Assembly (NCBI RefSeq): GCF_018131015.1 | Contig: NZ_JAFCJJ010000031.1 | Location: 1 to 64,000 of the forward strand | Direction of reading: 5' to 3' | Length of the DNA stretch: 64,000 nucleotides | DNA from: Bradyrhizobium diazoefficiens | GTDB lineage: Bacteria > Pseudomonadota > Alphaproteobacteria > Rhizobiales > Xanthobacteraceae | Part shown: positions 7,823 through 16,588 of the stretch, piece after piece | How the letters are laid out: every line of letters begins with the position of its first letter | Position numbering within the stretch: position 1 is the stretch's first letter | The notes under the pieces: generated by a model | Databases searched by the model: none | What the model was told of the DNA's origin: nothing | What the model saw: the letters and a program-made list of their open reading frames with translations, nothing else | Made by a program: the position numbers and the translations under genes

Positions 7823-7995
7823 ACTATCGTTCCTCTTGGAATTGCGCGGATTTGCCCGCTAAAGCATGATCCGGAAAAGTGCGCAGCGGTTTTCCGAAAA
7901 GATCATGCTCAACCAATAACCTGAAGCGCGATGACGATTCATCCCAATCTCATCGCGCTTTAGCCGGACATCAACGCGCCCAAAGAAACGATAGT
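7823..7995. repeat. Composite intergenic repeat bounded by an inverted repeat
   Basis: ACTATCGTT (7823-7831) is inverted as AACGATAGT (7987-7995); extended to 17 bases the match is 14 of 17. Inside are a palindromic element at 7864-7908 (GCATGATC ... GATCATGC with GGAAAAG and TTTTCCGAAAA arms), known as a common Rhizobiales intergenic repeat, and a second hairpin AAGCGCGATGA/TCATCGCGCTT (7924-7934, 7950-7960). The whole looks like a small non-autonomous element in the leader of the following gene. Confidence 0.6.
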
Positions 7996-8000
7996 GGATC

Positions 8001-8879
8001 ATGTCTAGCCGCGGACCCGCCGCACCGAAAAAACTCCTGACCGGCCTGATCGGCGCGCCGATCGCCCATTCCGCCTCTCCTGCCATGCACGAGCGCGCCG
8101 CCGATGCGCTCGGCCTGCGCGGCCACTACCAGCTCATCGAGGTGGCCGGCGCCGACGCAGCCGGGCTCGCCATGATGCTCGAAGGCGTGCGACGCCTTGG
8201 CTTTGCCGGCGTCAACGTCACCTTCCCGTACAAGGAGGCGGTGGTCCCGCTGCTCGACGAGCTGGCCCCGGGGGCGGCCGCCATGGGCGCGGTCAACACC
8301 GTCGTTGCAAAGGACGGCCGGCTGATCGGCCACAACACCGACACGACCGGCTTTGCGCGCGCGGTGGCGCCGCTGCTGGCGCCGTCCGGAAATGCAGTCG
8401 CCGTGATCGGCGCCGGCGGCGTCGGCAAGGCGATCGCGTTTGCGCTGGCAAGCCGGAAGGTGTCCGACATCCGCATTCTCGACAGCGAGCCGGCACGCGC
8501 CGAAACGCTCGTGTCCCTGCTGGCCTCGCGCGGCGGCGCGAGGGTTGCTTTGAGCGTCGAGGATGCGCTGCAGGGCGCAACCGGCCTCGTCAACGGCACG
8601 CCGGTCGGCATGCTGCCGAACCGCGACATCCCGGTTCCGGCCACGCTGCTGCACGACAATTTGTGGGTCGCAGATGCCGTCTATTCGCCGCTGATCACGC
8701 CGCTCCTTTCCGCAGCGCAAGCCAAGGGCGCGCGGATCATGACCGGGCGCGAGCTTGCGATCTACCAGGCCGCCGACGCCTTCGAACTGTTCACCGGCCT
8801 TGCCCCATCGACCGAGGTCATGGGAGAGGCATTCGACGAGGTGATGGCGGCACGAAGCCCGGCCTATCGCACAGCGTAA
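8001..8879 (+). CDS. Shikimate/quinate 5-dehydrogenase-like protein (AroE superfamily)
   Basis: A 292-residue NAD(P)-dependent dehydrogenase of the shikimate dehydrogenase fold. N-terminal substrate motifs are AHSASPAMHE and NVTFPYKE (catalytic Lys), followed by GHNTDTTGF (catalytic Asp); the nucleotide site is VIGAGGVGKA near residue 135. The biosynthetic AroE of rhizobia is normally elsewhere, and this copy stands in front of an importer and a 3-dehydroshikimate dehydratase, so a catabolic role, oxidising shikimate to 3-dehydroshikimate or quinate to 3-dehydroquinate, is the better reading. Cofactor and substrate preference cannot be decided from sequence by eye. The ribosome site is weak. 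Confidence 0.85.
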   Translation: MSSRGPAAPKKLLTGLIGAPIAHSASPAMHERAADALGLRGHYQLIEVAGADAAGLAMMLEGVRRLGFAGVNVTFPYKEAVVPLLDELAPGAAAMGAVNTVVAKDGRLIGHNTDTTGFARAVAPLLAPSGNAVAVIGAGGVGKAIAFALASRKVSDIRILDSEPARAETLVSLLASRGGARVALSVEDALQGATGLVNGTPVGMLPNRDIPVPATLLHDNLWVADAVYSPLITPLLSAAQAKGARIMTGRELAIYQAADAFELFTGLAPSTEVMGEAFDEVMAARSPAYRTA

Positions 8880-8930
8880 CCGAAGCGGCCGGACACAAGG
8901 CCGCCGACGACATCAACGGGAGGAGAGACC

Positions 8931-10061
8931 ATGAAGACGACCCTGCTGGCAGGCGCGCTGCTTGCCTTCGCGACTGCAACCAGCGTCCACGCACAGGCCA
9001 TCAAGCTCGCGGACGTCGCCGAGCTTTCGGGCGGCGGCGCCACCGTCGGCACCAACTGGAAGAACGGCATCGATCTCGCCATCGAGGAGATCAACGCCAA
9101 GGGCGGCGTGCTCGGCCGCAAGCTCGAAGTGACGCATGCCGACTCGCAGTCCAATCCCGGCGTGGCGCGTGCCCAGGTGCAGAAGGCGCTCGATGCCGAG
9201 CCCTATGTGCTGCTCGGGCCCGGCTATTCCGGCTCGGTGAAGGTGACCGCGCCGCTCGCCGCCGAAGCCGGCATAGCCCAGATCATGGGCGGCGAGGCCG
9301 CCGAGCTGACGCAGGCTGGAAACAAGTTCCTGTTCCGCACCTCGTTCGGCCAGCAGTCCTCGATGCCGAAGGTCGCAAAATACATCCACGACGAGATGAA
9401 GGCGAAGACCGTCGCAGTGGTCTGGGTCAACAACGATTTCGGCCGCGGCGGCCGCGACATGGTGACCAAGGAGCTCGAACGGCTCGGCTCCAGGGTGGTC
9501 GCCGATCTCTCGACCGAAGCCGGCCAGGCCGATTTCGCCGCCGACGTCGGCAAGATCAAGGCCGCCAATCCCGATGTCGTGTTCGTCTATCTCAACGAGG
9601 AAGAGAGCGCGCGCATCCTGAAGGAGATCAAGCGCCAGGGCATCACCGCGCCGCTGATGGGCGAGACCACGTTGATCGGCCAGAAGGTGATCGAGCTCGC
9701 CGGCGATGCCGCCAACGGCGCCCGCGGCCATGTCGGTCTCACCACGGACGCACCGGTCGAGCTGATCAAGGCGTTCCGCGAAAAGTTTTCCAAGAAGTAC
9801 AATTACGTGCCCGACCACAACGGCCTGAAGGGCTACCTCGCCGTCTACATGGTGAAGGCCACCACCGAGAAGATGGGCAAGGTGGACCCGAAGAAGTTTG
9901 CCGACACGCTGCACGGCCTGACCATTAAGGCCTCCGAGGAGCCCGGCATCCTGATGGACGTCACCGTCAGCGACACCGGCGACCTCGATCGCCAGAGTTT
10001 TCTGGTCGAAGTGGTCGAAGGCAAGCAGGTCGTGAAGCAGGTTCTGCCGAAGCTGAAGTGA
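8931..10061 (+). CDS. ABC transporter substrate-binding protein, branched-chain amino acid type
   Basis: A 376-residue periplasmic binding protein of the Peripla_BP_6 (LivJ/HAAT) family. The signal peptide is MKTTLLAGALLAFATATSVHA, cut before QA. The first strand IKLADVAELSGGG and the EEINAKGGVLGRKLE segment are typical. Relatives in rhizobia bind amino acids or aromatic and hydroaromatic acids. Given the neighbours, shikimate, quinate or a related cyclic acid is the likely ligand. A GGGAGGAGAG ribosome site precedes ATG 8931. A 160-bp hairpin-rich repeat separates it from the permeases, which would favour higher binding-protein levels. Confidence 0.88.
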   Translation: MKTTLLAGALLAFATATSVHAQAIKLADVAELSGGGATVGTNWKNGIDLAIEEINAKGGVLGRKLEVTHADSQSNPGVARAQVQKALDAEPYVLLGPGYSGSVKVTAPLAAEAGIAQIMGGEAAELTQAGNKFLFRTSFGQQSSMPKVAKYIHDEMKAKTVAVVWVNNDFGRGGRDMVTKELERLGSRVVADLSTEAGQADFAADVGKIKAANPDVVFVYLNEEESARILKEIKRQGITAPLMGETTLIGQKVIELAGDAANGARGHVGLTTDAPVELIKAFREKFSKKYNYVPDHNGLKGYLAVYMVKATTEKMGKVDPKKFADTLHGLTIKASEEPGILMDVTVSDTGDLDRQSFLVEVVEGKQVVKQVLPKLK

Positions 10062-10068
10062 AGTCTTC

Positions 10069-10230
10069 GCCTCTCCCCGCTTGCGGGGAGAGTCTCTCGT
10101 CTCCCTCTCCCCACCCTTCGCGGGGAGAGGGCTGGGTGAGGGTCCGCTTCCGCGGCCACGGTGACAATCGAGTTCGCGGAGACAGCCCCTCACCCCAACC
10201 CTCTCCCCGTAAGAACGGGGAGAGGGAGAA
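10069..10230. repeat. Intergenic palindromic repeat (CTCTCCCC/GGGGAGAG family)
   Basis: Several arms of the type CTCTCCCCGC..GCGGGGAGAG occur between the binding protein and permease genes, the common 'CCCTCTCCCC' repeat of Bradyrhizobium. A related copy is at 33478-33618. It can fold strongly and may lower transcription or stabilise the upstream message. Confidence 0.75.
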
Positions 10231-10266
10231 GAAAGAGAAGCGGGGCGAGGGAGACAAGAGAGGAAA

Positions 10267-11142
10267 ATGTCGGGTCTTTTCGATCTTCTGGTCGCGGGAC
10301 TTGCCACTGGCGCCATCTACGCGCTGGTCGCGGTCGGCTTCACGCTGTTGTGGCAGACCTCGCAGACCATCAATTTCGCGCAAGGCGAGTTCGTGATGCT
10401 GCCGGCGTTCCTGATGCTGGCGGCGATGCATGCCGGGGCGCCGTTCTGGCTCGCGATCGTCCTCGGCATGCTCCTGTCGATGATCCTGCTCGGCCTCGCC
10501 TTCAAGATGCTGCTGGTCGATCCCATGATGCGCCACGGCGTGCTGCCGCTCGCGATCGCGACCATGGCGCTCGCGATCGGCATCAAGGAGGCCGTCAAGC
10601 AGTTCTTCAGCGCCGAGGCCTCGCCCTTCCCCTCGATCGTGCCGACCGGCGACATCTCCATCCTCGGACATGCCGTCTCGCTGCAGAGCATCGGTGTCCT
10701 CGTCGTCGCCATCCTCGCCGTCCTCGGCCTGACCACGCTGCTCAACCGGACCTCGCTCGGCCACCAGATGCAAGCGGCGGCGCAGAACCCGACGGTGGCG
10801 CGCATCATCGGCGTTCCCGTCGAGCGCATGATCCTGCTGACCTTCCTGATCAACGCCTTCCTGGTGGCGCTGGCGTCGCTGCTGATCACGCCGATCTACC
10901 TCGCGAAATTCTCCTCCGGCGAGGTGCTGGGCCAGGCCGCCTTCATCGCCGCCATCGTCGGCGGCTTCAACCAGGTGCGCGGCGCGATCGCCGGAGGCCT
11001 GCTGATCGGCGTGCTCGACAATCTCGCAGCCGCCTACGTCTCCACCCAGTATCGCGCCGCCGTCCCGCTGATCTTCCTGATCGCCGTCATCCTGTTCCGG
11101 CCGCAAGGACTGCTCGGCCGCGCCGAGGAGCGCACGGTATGA
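10267..11142 (+). CDS. ABC transporter permease, LivH type
   Basis: A 291-residue inner-membrane permease of the branched-chain amino acid family (BPD_transp_2), with about eight hydrophobic segments. LivH features are the N-terminal ALVAVGFTLLWQTSQTINFAQGEFVML and the EAA-like loop near GGFNQVRGAIAGGLLIGVLDN. The GAGAGGAAA ribosome site is just before ATG. It overlaps livM by ATGA and belongs to the importer made with the neighbouring binding protein and ATPases. Confidence 0.9.
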   Translation: MSGLFDLLVAGLATGAIYALVAVGFTLLWQTSQTINFAQGEFVMLPAFLMLAAMHAGAPFWLAIVLGMLLSMILLGLAFKMLLVDPMMRHGVLPLAIATMALAIGIKEAVKQFFSAEASPFPSIVPTGDISILGHAVSLQSIGVLVVAILAVLGLTTLLNRTSLGHQMQAAAQNPTVARIIGVPVERMILLTFLINAFLVALASLLITPIYLAKFSSGEVLGQAAFIAAIVGGFNQVRGAIAGGLLIGVLDNLAAAYVSTQYRAAVPLIFLIAVILFRPQGLLGRAEERTV

Positions 11143-12137
11143 GCGGCTTCGGCAAACCGTTGAAGATCGCGCTCGGCCTCCTCGTCATCGCCGGCCTGAT
11201 CGTCGTGCCCATGAACTTCAACCGCTATGGCCTGTTCATCCTGAGCCAGTGGGCGGTGATGACGATTGCCGCGATGGGCCTCAACCTCACGCTCGGCTAT
11301 GCCGGCCAGGTGTCGCTGGCGCAGGGCGCCTTCGTCGGCATCGGCGCCTATGCGGCCGCGATCATGACGACCCATGGCTGGCCGCTGCCCGCCGCGATCC
11401 TGGTGGCGATTGTCCTGAGCTTCGCGGTCGGCTGGGTGCTCGGCTATCCCGCGCTGCGCGTGCAGCACCACTATCTTGCCTTCGTCACGCTCGCCTTCTC
11501 GACGCTGGCCTTCCTCGTATTCCGCAACGAGAGCTGGCTCACCGGCGGCATCTACGGCATCTCCAACATTCCGCGCCCGCACTTTTTCGGGATCCCGACG
11601 AACAAGCCGCTGCCGTTCTACTATGTCTGCCTCGGCTCGCTCGCGATCGTCTCGCTCGCGGTGTGGTGGCTGATCCGCTCGCCCTGGGGCCGCGCCTTCA
11701 TGGCGCTGCGTGAAAATCCCCTGCGCGCGCAATCGCTCGGCATCGACACGCGGCGCTACACGCTGATGGCGTTCGCGATCGGCTCGGCGCTCGGCGGCGT
11801 CGCCGGTGCGCTCTATGCGCCGCTGACGCAATATATCGATCCCGTGCCGTTCAACCTGTCGCTCTCGCTCGACCTCTTGATGATGGTGATCGTCGGCGGC
11901 GCCGGCTTTTATTTCGGCCCGTTCCTCGGCGCGATGATCGCGGTGCTGCTGCCGGAATGGCTGCGCTTCACCGAGGGCTATTACCTGATGCTCTATGCGG
12001 TCGCGGTGATGCTGCTGCTGATCTGGTCGCCGACCGGCATCCTGGGAATTCTCGACCGTTACCTGGCCGCGCGGCGCACCAAGGCGGCCTCCGCCCTGCG
12101 CGCCGTGGCAAAATCCCGGCTGGAGGCGGCGCAATGA
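11139..12137 (+). CDS. ABC transporter permease, LivM type
   Basis: A 332-residue second permease. The LivM signature MGLNLTLGYAGQVSLAQGAFVGIGAYAAA and the FMALRENPLRAQSLGID motif, which precedes the last membrane block, are present, with roughly ten hydrophobic segments. It has ATGA overlaps at both ends, with LivH upstream and the ATPase downstream, so the importer is strictly coupled. The C-terminus is basic and cytoplasmic. Confidence 0.9.
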   Translation: MSGFGKPLKIALGLLVIAGLIVVPMNFNRYGLFILSQWAVMTIAAMGLNLTLGYAGQVSLAQGAFVGIGAYAAAIMTTHGWPLPAAILVAIVLSFAVGWVLGYPALRVQHHYLAFVTLAFSTLAFLVFRNESWLTGGIYGISNIPRPHFFGIPTNKPLPFYYVCLGSLAIVSLAVWWLIRSPWGRAFMALRENPLRAQSLGIDTRRYTLMAFAIGSALGGVAGALYAPLTQYIDPVPFNLSLSLDLLMMVIVGGAGFYFGPFLGAMIAVLLPEWLRFTEGYYLMLYAVAVMLLLIWSPTGILGILDRYLAARRTKAASALRAVAKSRLEAAQ

Positions 12138-12877
12138 GCGCGGTGCTCGAAGTCACCGATATCAGGAAGCGCTTCGGCGGCATCAGCGCCGTCGACGGCG
12201 TCTCCTTCGACGTCCGCGAGGGCGAGATCCTCGGCCTGATCGGCCCGAACGGCTGCGGCAAGTCGACCCTGTTCAACTGCATCCTCGGCCAGCTCACACC
12301 GTCAGGCGGCGAGGTCAAGCTCGACGGCAAGGTGGTCACGGGCCTGCGCCCCGCCGAGCTCAACAAGCTCGGCGTCAGCCGCACCTTCCAGCTCCTGCAG
12401 GTGTTTCCAAAGCTCTCGGTGCGCGAGAACCTGATCCTCGCCGGCCAGGAGCACCAGGGCAACATGGCCTCGCGCCTGGTCGGCCGCTCCGATGCCGGGC
12501 TGACGGAGGCCGCCAACCAGATGATCGGCTTCTTCAAGCTCGATCATCTCGCCAATGAGCCCGCCGGCGGTCTTTCCTATGGCCAGCAGAAACTGCTCGA
12601 CGCCGCCATGGCCTTCATGGGCGGCCCGCGCCTGGTGCTGCTCGACGAGCCCGCCGGCGGCGTCAACCCGTCGATGCTGACTGACCTGAAGGAGCGTCTC
12701 GTCGCGATCAACCGCGAGAAGAACGCGACCTTCGTCGTGATCGAGCACAACATGGAATTCGTGATGTCGCTGTGCACGCGCGTGATGGTGATGGCGGAAG
12801 GCAAGGTGCTGGCGATGGGGCGGCCGGACGAAGTGCGGAAAAATCCCGCTGTGATCGAAGCCTATCTCGGACATTGA
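12134..12877 (+). CDS. ABC transporter ATP-binding protein, LivG type
   Basis: A 247-residue ATPase. Walker A is GPNGCGKST (about residues 37-45), the signature is LSYGQQKLLD rather than LSGGQ, as often in LivG, and Walker B is LVLLDEPAGGVNP, followed by the switch His in VIEHNMEFV. It overlaps livM by ATGA. It powers the importer together with the LivF-type ATPase that follows. Confidence 0.9.
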   Translation: MSAVLEVTDIRKRFGGISAVDGVSFDVREGEILGLIGPNGCGKSTLFNCILGQLTPSGGEVKLDGKVVTGLRPAELNKLGVSRTFQLLQVFPKLSVRENLILAGQEHQGNMASRLVGRSDAGLTEAANQMIGFFKLDHLANEPAGGLSYGQQKLLDAAMAFMGGPRLVLLDEPAGGVNPSMLTDLKERLVAINREKNATFVVIEHNMEFVMSLCTRVMVMAEGKVLAMGRPDEVRKNPAVIEAYLGH

Positions 12878-12887
12878 GGAGATGACC

Positions 12888-13625
12888 ATGAGCGAGGCGA
12901 TCCTCTCGGTTCACAACCTCGTCGGCGGCTACGGCAAGATGACGATCCTGAACGGCACGACATTTTCGGTGCCGCAGGCCAGCATCACCACCATCATCGG
13001 GCCCAACGGCGCCGGCAAGTCCACCGTGTTCAAGGCGATTTTTGGTCTGCTCAAGCTGCGCGAGGGGAGGATCAGTTTCGCGGGCAACGACGTCACCAAC
13101 CTCAGCCAGCGCGCGCTGCTCAATGCCGGCATCTGCTACGTGCCGCAGGGCCGCAACATCTTTCCCGAGCTGTCTGTGCGCCACAATATCGAGCTCGGCG
13201 GCGTCGCTGCCGGCAAAGGCATCGACCTTCCTGGGCGGATCGAGGCGGCGCTCGATTTGTTTCCCGCGCTGCGCCGCAAGTCGGCGCAGCAGGCCTCCAC
13301 GCTCTCCGGCGGCGAGCAGAAGCAGCTCGAGATCGCGCGCTCGCTGCTGCTCGAGCCAAGGCTCATGCTAGTCGACGAGCCCTCGATCGGCCTGTCGCCG
13401 CTGATGGTGCAGCAGACCTTCGACATCCTCAAATCCTTGCGCGACCGCGGCGTCACCATCCTGATGATCGAGCAGAACGCCCGTTCGGCGCTGGAAATCT
13501 CCGATTTCGGCATCGTGCTCGAACTCGGCCAGACCCGCATGGTCGACAAAGCGGAAAGGATCCTGAACGATCCGCGCATCGGCCAGCTCTTCCTTGGCGG
13601 TGCCATGGAGGAGAGCGCGGCATGA
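12888..13625 (+). CDS. ABC transporter ATP-binding protein, LivF type
   Basis: A 245-residue ATPase. Walker A is GPNGAGKST, the LivF region GICYVPQGRNIFPELSVRHN follows, the signature is TLSGGEQKQLEIAR and Walker B is LMLVDEPSIGLSP. ATG 12888 is chosen over ATG 12882 because TGAGGAG lies at the proper distance only from the second. It overlaps the next gene by four bases, so the oxidoreductase and dehydratase downstream share the transporter's transcript. Confidence 0.9.
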   Translation: MSEAILSVHNLVGGYGKMTILNGTTFSVPQASITTIIGPNGAGKSTVFKAIFGLLKLREGRISFAGNDVTNLSQRALLNAGICYVPQGRNIFPELSVRHNIELGGVAAGKGIDLPGRIEAALDLFPALRRKSAQQASTLSGGEQKQLEIARSLLLEPRLMLVDEPSIGLSPLMVQQTFDILKSLRDRGVTILMIEQNARSALEISDFGIVLELGQTRMVDKAERILNDPRIGQLFLGGAMEESAA

Positions 13626-14680
13626 GCGCGCGACTGCGCATCGGCGTTGCCGGCGCCGGCCTGATCGGCCGCCGCCACATCGCGCTGATCGACGCATCGC
13701 CCGACTGCGAGCTTGCCGGCATCGCCGACCCCTCGCCTGCCGCCAGGGATTACGCTCGGGCGCGCAATACTCCCTGGCATGCCGATCATCGTGCCTTGCT
13801 GGCACAGGAGAAGCCGGACGGCCTGATCATCGCCTCTCCGAATCCGCTGCACCTGCCGATGGCGCTCGACTGTGCGCAGGCCGGCGTGCCCGCCCTGATC
13901 GAGAAGCCGGTGACCGACACGGTCGCGGCCGCGCAGCGCCTGTGTGCGGCGGTCAGGCAGACCGGCGTGCCGATGCTGGTCGGCCATCACCGCCGGCACA
14001 ATCCGATCATCAGGGCCGCGCGCGAGGCGGTGGCGGCAGGCCGGCTCGGCCGGCTCACCGGCGTGGCCGCGCTGTGGCTCGTCAAGAAGCCGGACGACTA
14101 CTTCGATGTCGCGTGGCGACGCGAGCCCGGCGGCGGGCCGCTGCTGATCAATCTCATCCACGACATCGACAACCTCCGCTTCATCTGCGGCGAGATCGCC
14201 GAGGTGCAGGCGATCATCTCGAACAGCGTCCGCTGCTTCGCCGTCGAGGACACGGCCGCGCTGCTGTTGCGCTTTGCCAATGGCGCGCTCGGAACGGTAA
14301 CCGTGTCGGATGCGACGCCCGCACCGTGGAGTTGGGAGCTGACCTCGGGCGAGAACCCTGCCTATCCGAGGCAGGACCGGCCCTGCTACGTCTTCTCCGG
14401 CACCGATGGCTCGCTGTCCGTGCCGGACATGGAGCTTTGGTCCTATGCGCGGGAGCCGGGCTGGTACGCGCCATTGTCGCGCGAGACGATCTCCCCGCCG
14501 CCGCGCGATCCGCTGGCCGAGCAGCTCCGGCATTTCTGCGCGGTGGCCTCGGGGCGCGAACAGCCGCTGATTTCCGTCGAGGACGCGATGGGCACGCTCG
14601 CGGTCGTCGAAGCGGTGAGCGAGGCCGCACGCACGGGGCAGAGAGTTTCACCGGGGCGGATCATGGAGCAGGCAGCATGA
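13622..14680 (+). CDS. Gfo/Idh/MocA-family NAD(P)-dependent oxidoreductase
   Basis: A 352-residue protein with an N-terminal Rossmann fold (GVAGAGLIGRRHIALI), the family EKP motif (LIEKPVTDT, catalytic Lys), HHRRHNP, and the active-site Asp/His segment NLIHDIDNLRF. Members oxidise hydroxyls on inositols, sugars and other cyclic polyols. It is linked by four-base overlaps to the importer ATPase before it and to the 3-dehydroshikimate dehydratase after it. It could be the actual quinate/shikimate oxidase of this pathway or allow use of a related cyclitol; sequence alone does not decide. Confidence 0.82.
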   Translation: MSARLRIGVAGAGLIGRRHIALIDASPDCELAGIADPSPAARDYARARNTPWHADHRALLAQEKPDGLIIASPNPLHLPMALDCAQAGVPALIEKPVTDTVAAAQRLCAAVRQTGVPMLVGHHRRHNPIIRAAREAVAAGRLGRLTGVAALWLVKKPDDYFDVAWRREPGGGPLLINLIHDIDNLRFICGEIAEVQAIISNSVRCFAVEDTAALLLRFANGALGTVTVSDATPAPWSWELTSGENPAYPRQDRPCYVFSGTDGSLSVPDMELWSYAREPGWYAPLSRETISPPPRDPLAEQLRHFCAVASGREQPLISVEDAMGTLAVVEAVSEAARTGQRVSPGRIMEQAA

Positions 14681-16548
14681 ACAAGCGTTCGATCGCAACG
14701 GTCTCTCTCTCGGGCGCGCTTGACGAAAAGCTTCGCGCCATCGCTTCAGCCGGCTTCGCCGCTGTCGAGATCTTCGAGAACGACCTGTTGTCGTTCGGCG
14801 CCAGGCCGCGCGAGGTGGCGCAGCTCTGCAAGGACCTCAATCTCGAGATCTGCGCGTTCCAGCCGTTCCGCGATTTCGAGGGCATGCCGGAGCCGCAGCG
14901 CGCGCGCAACTTTGCCCGCGCCGAGCGCAAGTTCGACCTGATGCAGGAGCTCGGCACCGACCTGCTCCTGATCTGCTCCAACGTCTCGCCGGCATCTCTC
15001 GGCGGCATCGACCGTGCCGCGGACGATTTTCGCGAGCTCGGGATGCGCGCCGGCAAGCGGTCCTTGCGCGTCGGCTACGAGGCGCTGGCCTGGGGCCGTC
15101 ACGTCAACGACTATCGCGACGCCTGGGAGATCGTGCGGCGCGCCGATCATCCCGCGATCGGCGTCATCCTCGACAGCTTTCATGCGCTGGCACCGGGATT
15201 TCCGACCCGCCCGATGGCCTCGATCCCCGGCGACAAGATCTTCCTGGTGCAGCTTGCGGACGCGCCAAAACTCGAGCTCGACATTCTGTCTTGGAGCCGG
15301 CACTTCCGCTCCTTCCCGGGCCAGGGCGATCTGCCGGTCCGCGACTTCATGGCGGCGATCGCGGCGACCGGCTATGCCGGGCCGCTGTCGCTGGAAATCT
15401 TCAACGACCAGTTCCGCGCCGGCTCTGCGGCGCAGACCGCGGTCGACGGCCAGCGTTCGCTGATCCTGCTGGAGGACCAGCTCGCGCCGGATTGGCCGAA
15501 GTTTGCAGGCGAGCCGCTGGCGCCGAAGGCCAAGAGCCGCGGCACGGGGTTCATCGAGTTTGCCGTCAACGAGACCAAGGCCGGCGAACTTGCGGGCCTG
15601 TTCGGACAGCTCGGCTTCCGCAAGACCGGCAAGCATCGCAGCAAGGCGGTGGAGCGCTGGTCGCAAGGCAAGGTCGAACTCGTGATCAATTGCGAGACCG
15701 ACGGCTTTGCGCATTCGCACTATGTCACGCACGGCCCCGGCGTCTGCGCCATCGCGCTCGACGTCGACAATGCGGGCCTTGCCATGCAGCGCGCCGAGAC
15801 GCTGAAGGCGCGGACCTTCTACCAGCCGGTCGGACCGGGCGAGCTGGAAATCCCGGCAATCCACGGCGTCGGCGGCAGCCTGCTCTATTTCCTCGACCAG
15901 GCTGGCAAGAACTGGGACACGGATTTCGAAGGCGTCGCGAGCGAGGCGGGCGGGGACGCGCTGCTCGCGGTCGATCACATCGCGCAGTCGATGCCCTATG
16001 ACGAGATGCTTTCCTGGCTATTGTTCTACACCGGCATTCTCGACCTGACACGGCTGGCGCAGATGGAAATCGCCGATCCCAGGGGCCTCGTGCAGAGCCA
16101 GCCCATCATCAACGGCGACCGGAGCCTGCGCTTCGTGCTGAACGGCTCCTCCGCCAATCGCACGATGCCGGCGCGCTTCATCTCGGAGTTCTTCGGCTCG
16201 GGCGTGCAGCACGTCGCGTTCTCGTGCCGCGACATTTTTGCGACGGTGGCCGCGATGCGCGCCCGCGGCGCGGATTTCCTCGACATTCCCGGCAATTATT
16301 ACGACGACATCGAAGCCAAGTACGACCTGGCGCCCGAACTGATGGCGCAGCTCCGCGCCAATCACATCCTCTACGACCGCGAAGGCGACGGCGAGTTCTT
16401 CCAGGTCTATACCCACATCTTCGACGAGCGCTTCTTCTTCGAGATCGTCGAGCGCAGGAACTATCAGGGATTCGGCGCGGCCAATGCCGGCATCAGGCTC
16501 GCGGCGCAGGCCCGCGAGGTGCGCCCGGCGAGCATGCCGCGGGTGTAG
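14677..16548 (+). CDS. quiC: 3-dehydroshikimate dehydratase, QuiC1 type, fused to HPPD-like domain
   Basis: A 623-residue fusion. Residues 1-270 form a TIM-barrel 3-dehydroshikimate dehydratase with the expected metal ligands E135, D166, Q192 and E240 (also H169). Residues 290-610 are a VOC/4-hydroxyphenylpyruvate-dioxygenase-like half with metal-type positions in VDHIAQSM, VQHVAFSC and FFEIVERR. This architecture is that of Pseudomonas QuiC1, which converts 3-dehydroshikimate to protocatechuate. The start ATG 14677 overlaps the stop of the oxidoreductase gene. As last gene of the operon it commits imported shikimate or quinate to the protocatechuate branch. Confidence 0.88.
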   Translation: MNKRSIATVSLSGALDEKLRAIASAGFAAVEIFENDLLSFGARPREVAQLCKDLNLEICAFQPFRDFEGMPEPQRARNFARAERKFDLMQELGTDLLLICSNVSPASLGGIDRAADDFRELGMRAGKRSLRVGYEALAWGRHVNDYRDAWEIVRRADHPAIGVILDSFHALAPGFPTRPMASIPGDKIFLVQLADAPKLELDILSWSRHFRSFPGQGDLPVRDFMAAIAATGYAGPLSLEIFNDQFRAGSAAQTAVDGQRSLILLEDQLAPDWPKFAGEPLAPKAKSRGTGFIEFAVNETKAGELAGLFGQLGFRKTGKHRSKAVERWSQGKVELVINCETDGFAHSHYVTHGPGVCAIALDVDNAGLAMQRAETLKARTFYQPVGPGELEIPAIHGVGGSLLYFLDQAGKNWDTDFEGVASEAGGDALLAVDHIAQSMPYDEMLSWLLFYTGILDLTRLAQMEIADPRGLVQSQPIINGDRSLRFVLNGSSANRTMPARFISEFFGSGVQHVAFSCRDIFATVAAMRARGADFLDIPGNYYDDIEAKYDLAPELMAQLRANHILYDREGDGEFFQVYTHIFDERFFFEIVERRNYQGFGAANAGIRLAAQAREVRPASMPRV

Positions 16549-16560
16549 ATGGTCTCACCG

Positions 16561-16577
16561 TCTCCCCTTGCGGGAGA
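16561..16577. terminator. Hairpin between convergent operons
   Basis: TCTCCC (16561-16566) pairs with GGGAGA (16572-16577). It fills the 40-bp gap between quiC (plus) and phnE2 (minus) stops, without a long T-run. Confidence 0.4.
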
Positions 16578-16588
16578 GGGTGGCTTCG

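Noticed and set aside
13594..14676. Long N-terminal extension of the dehydratase frame
   Set aside because: It runs out of frame across the Gfo/Idh/MocA gene; the true dehydratase start is ATG 14677.
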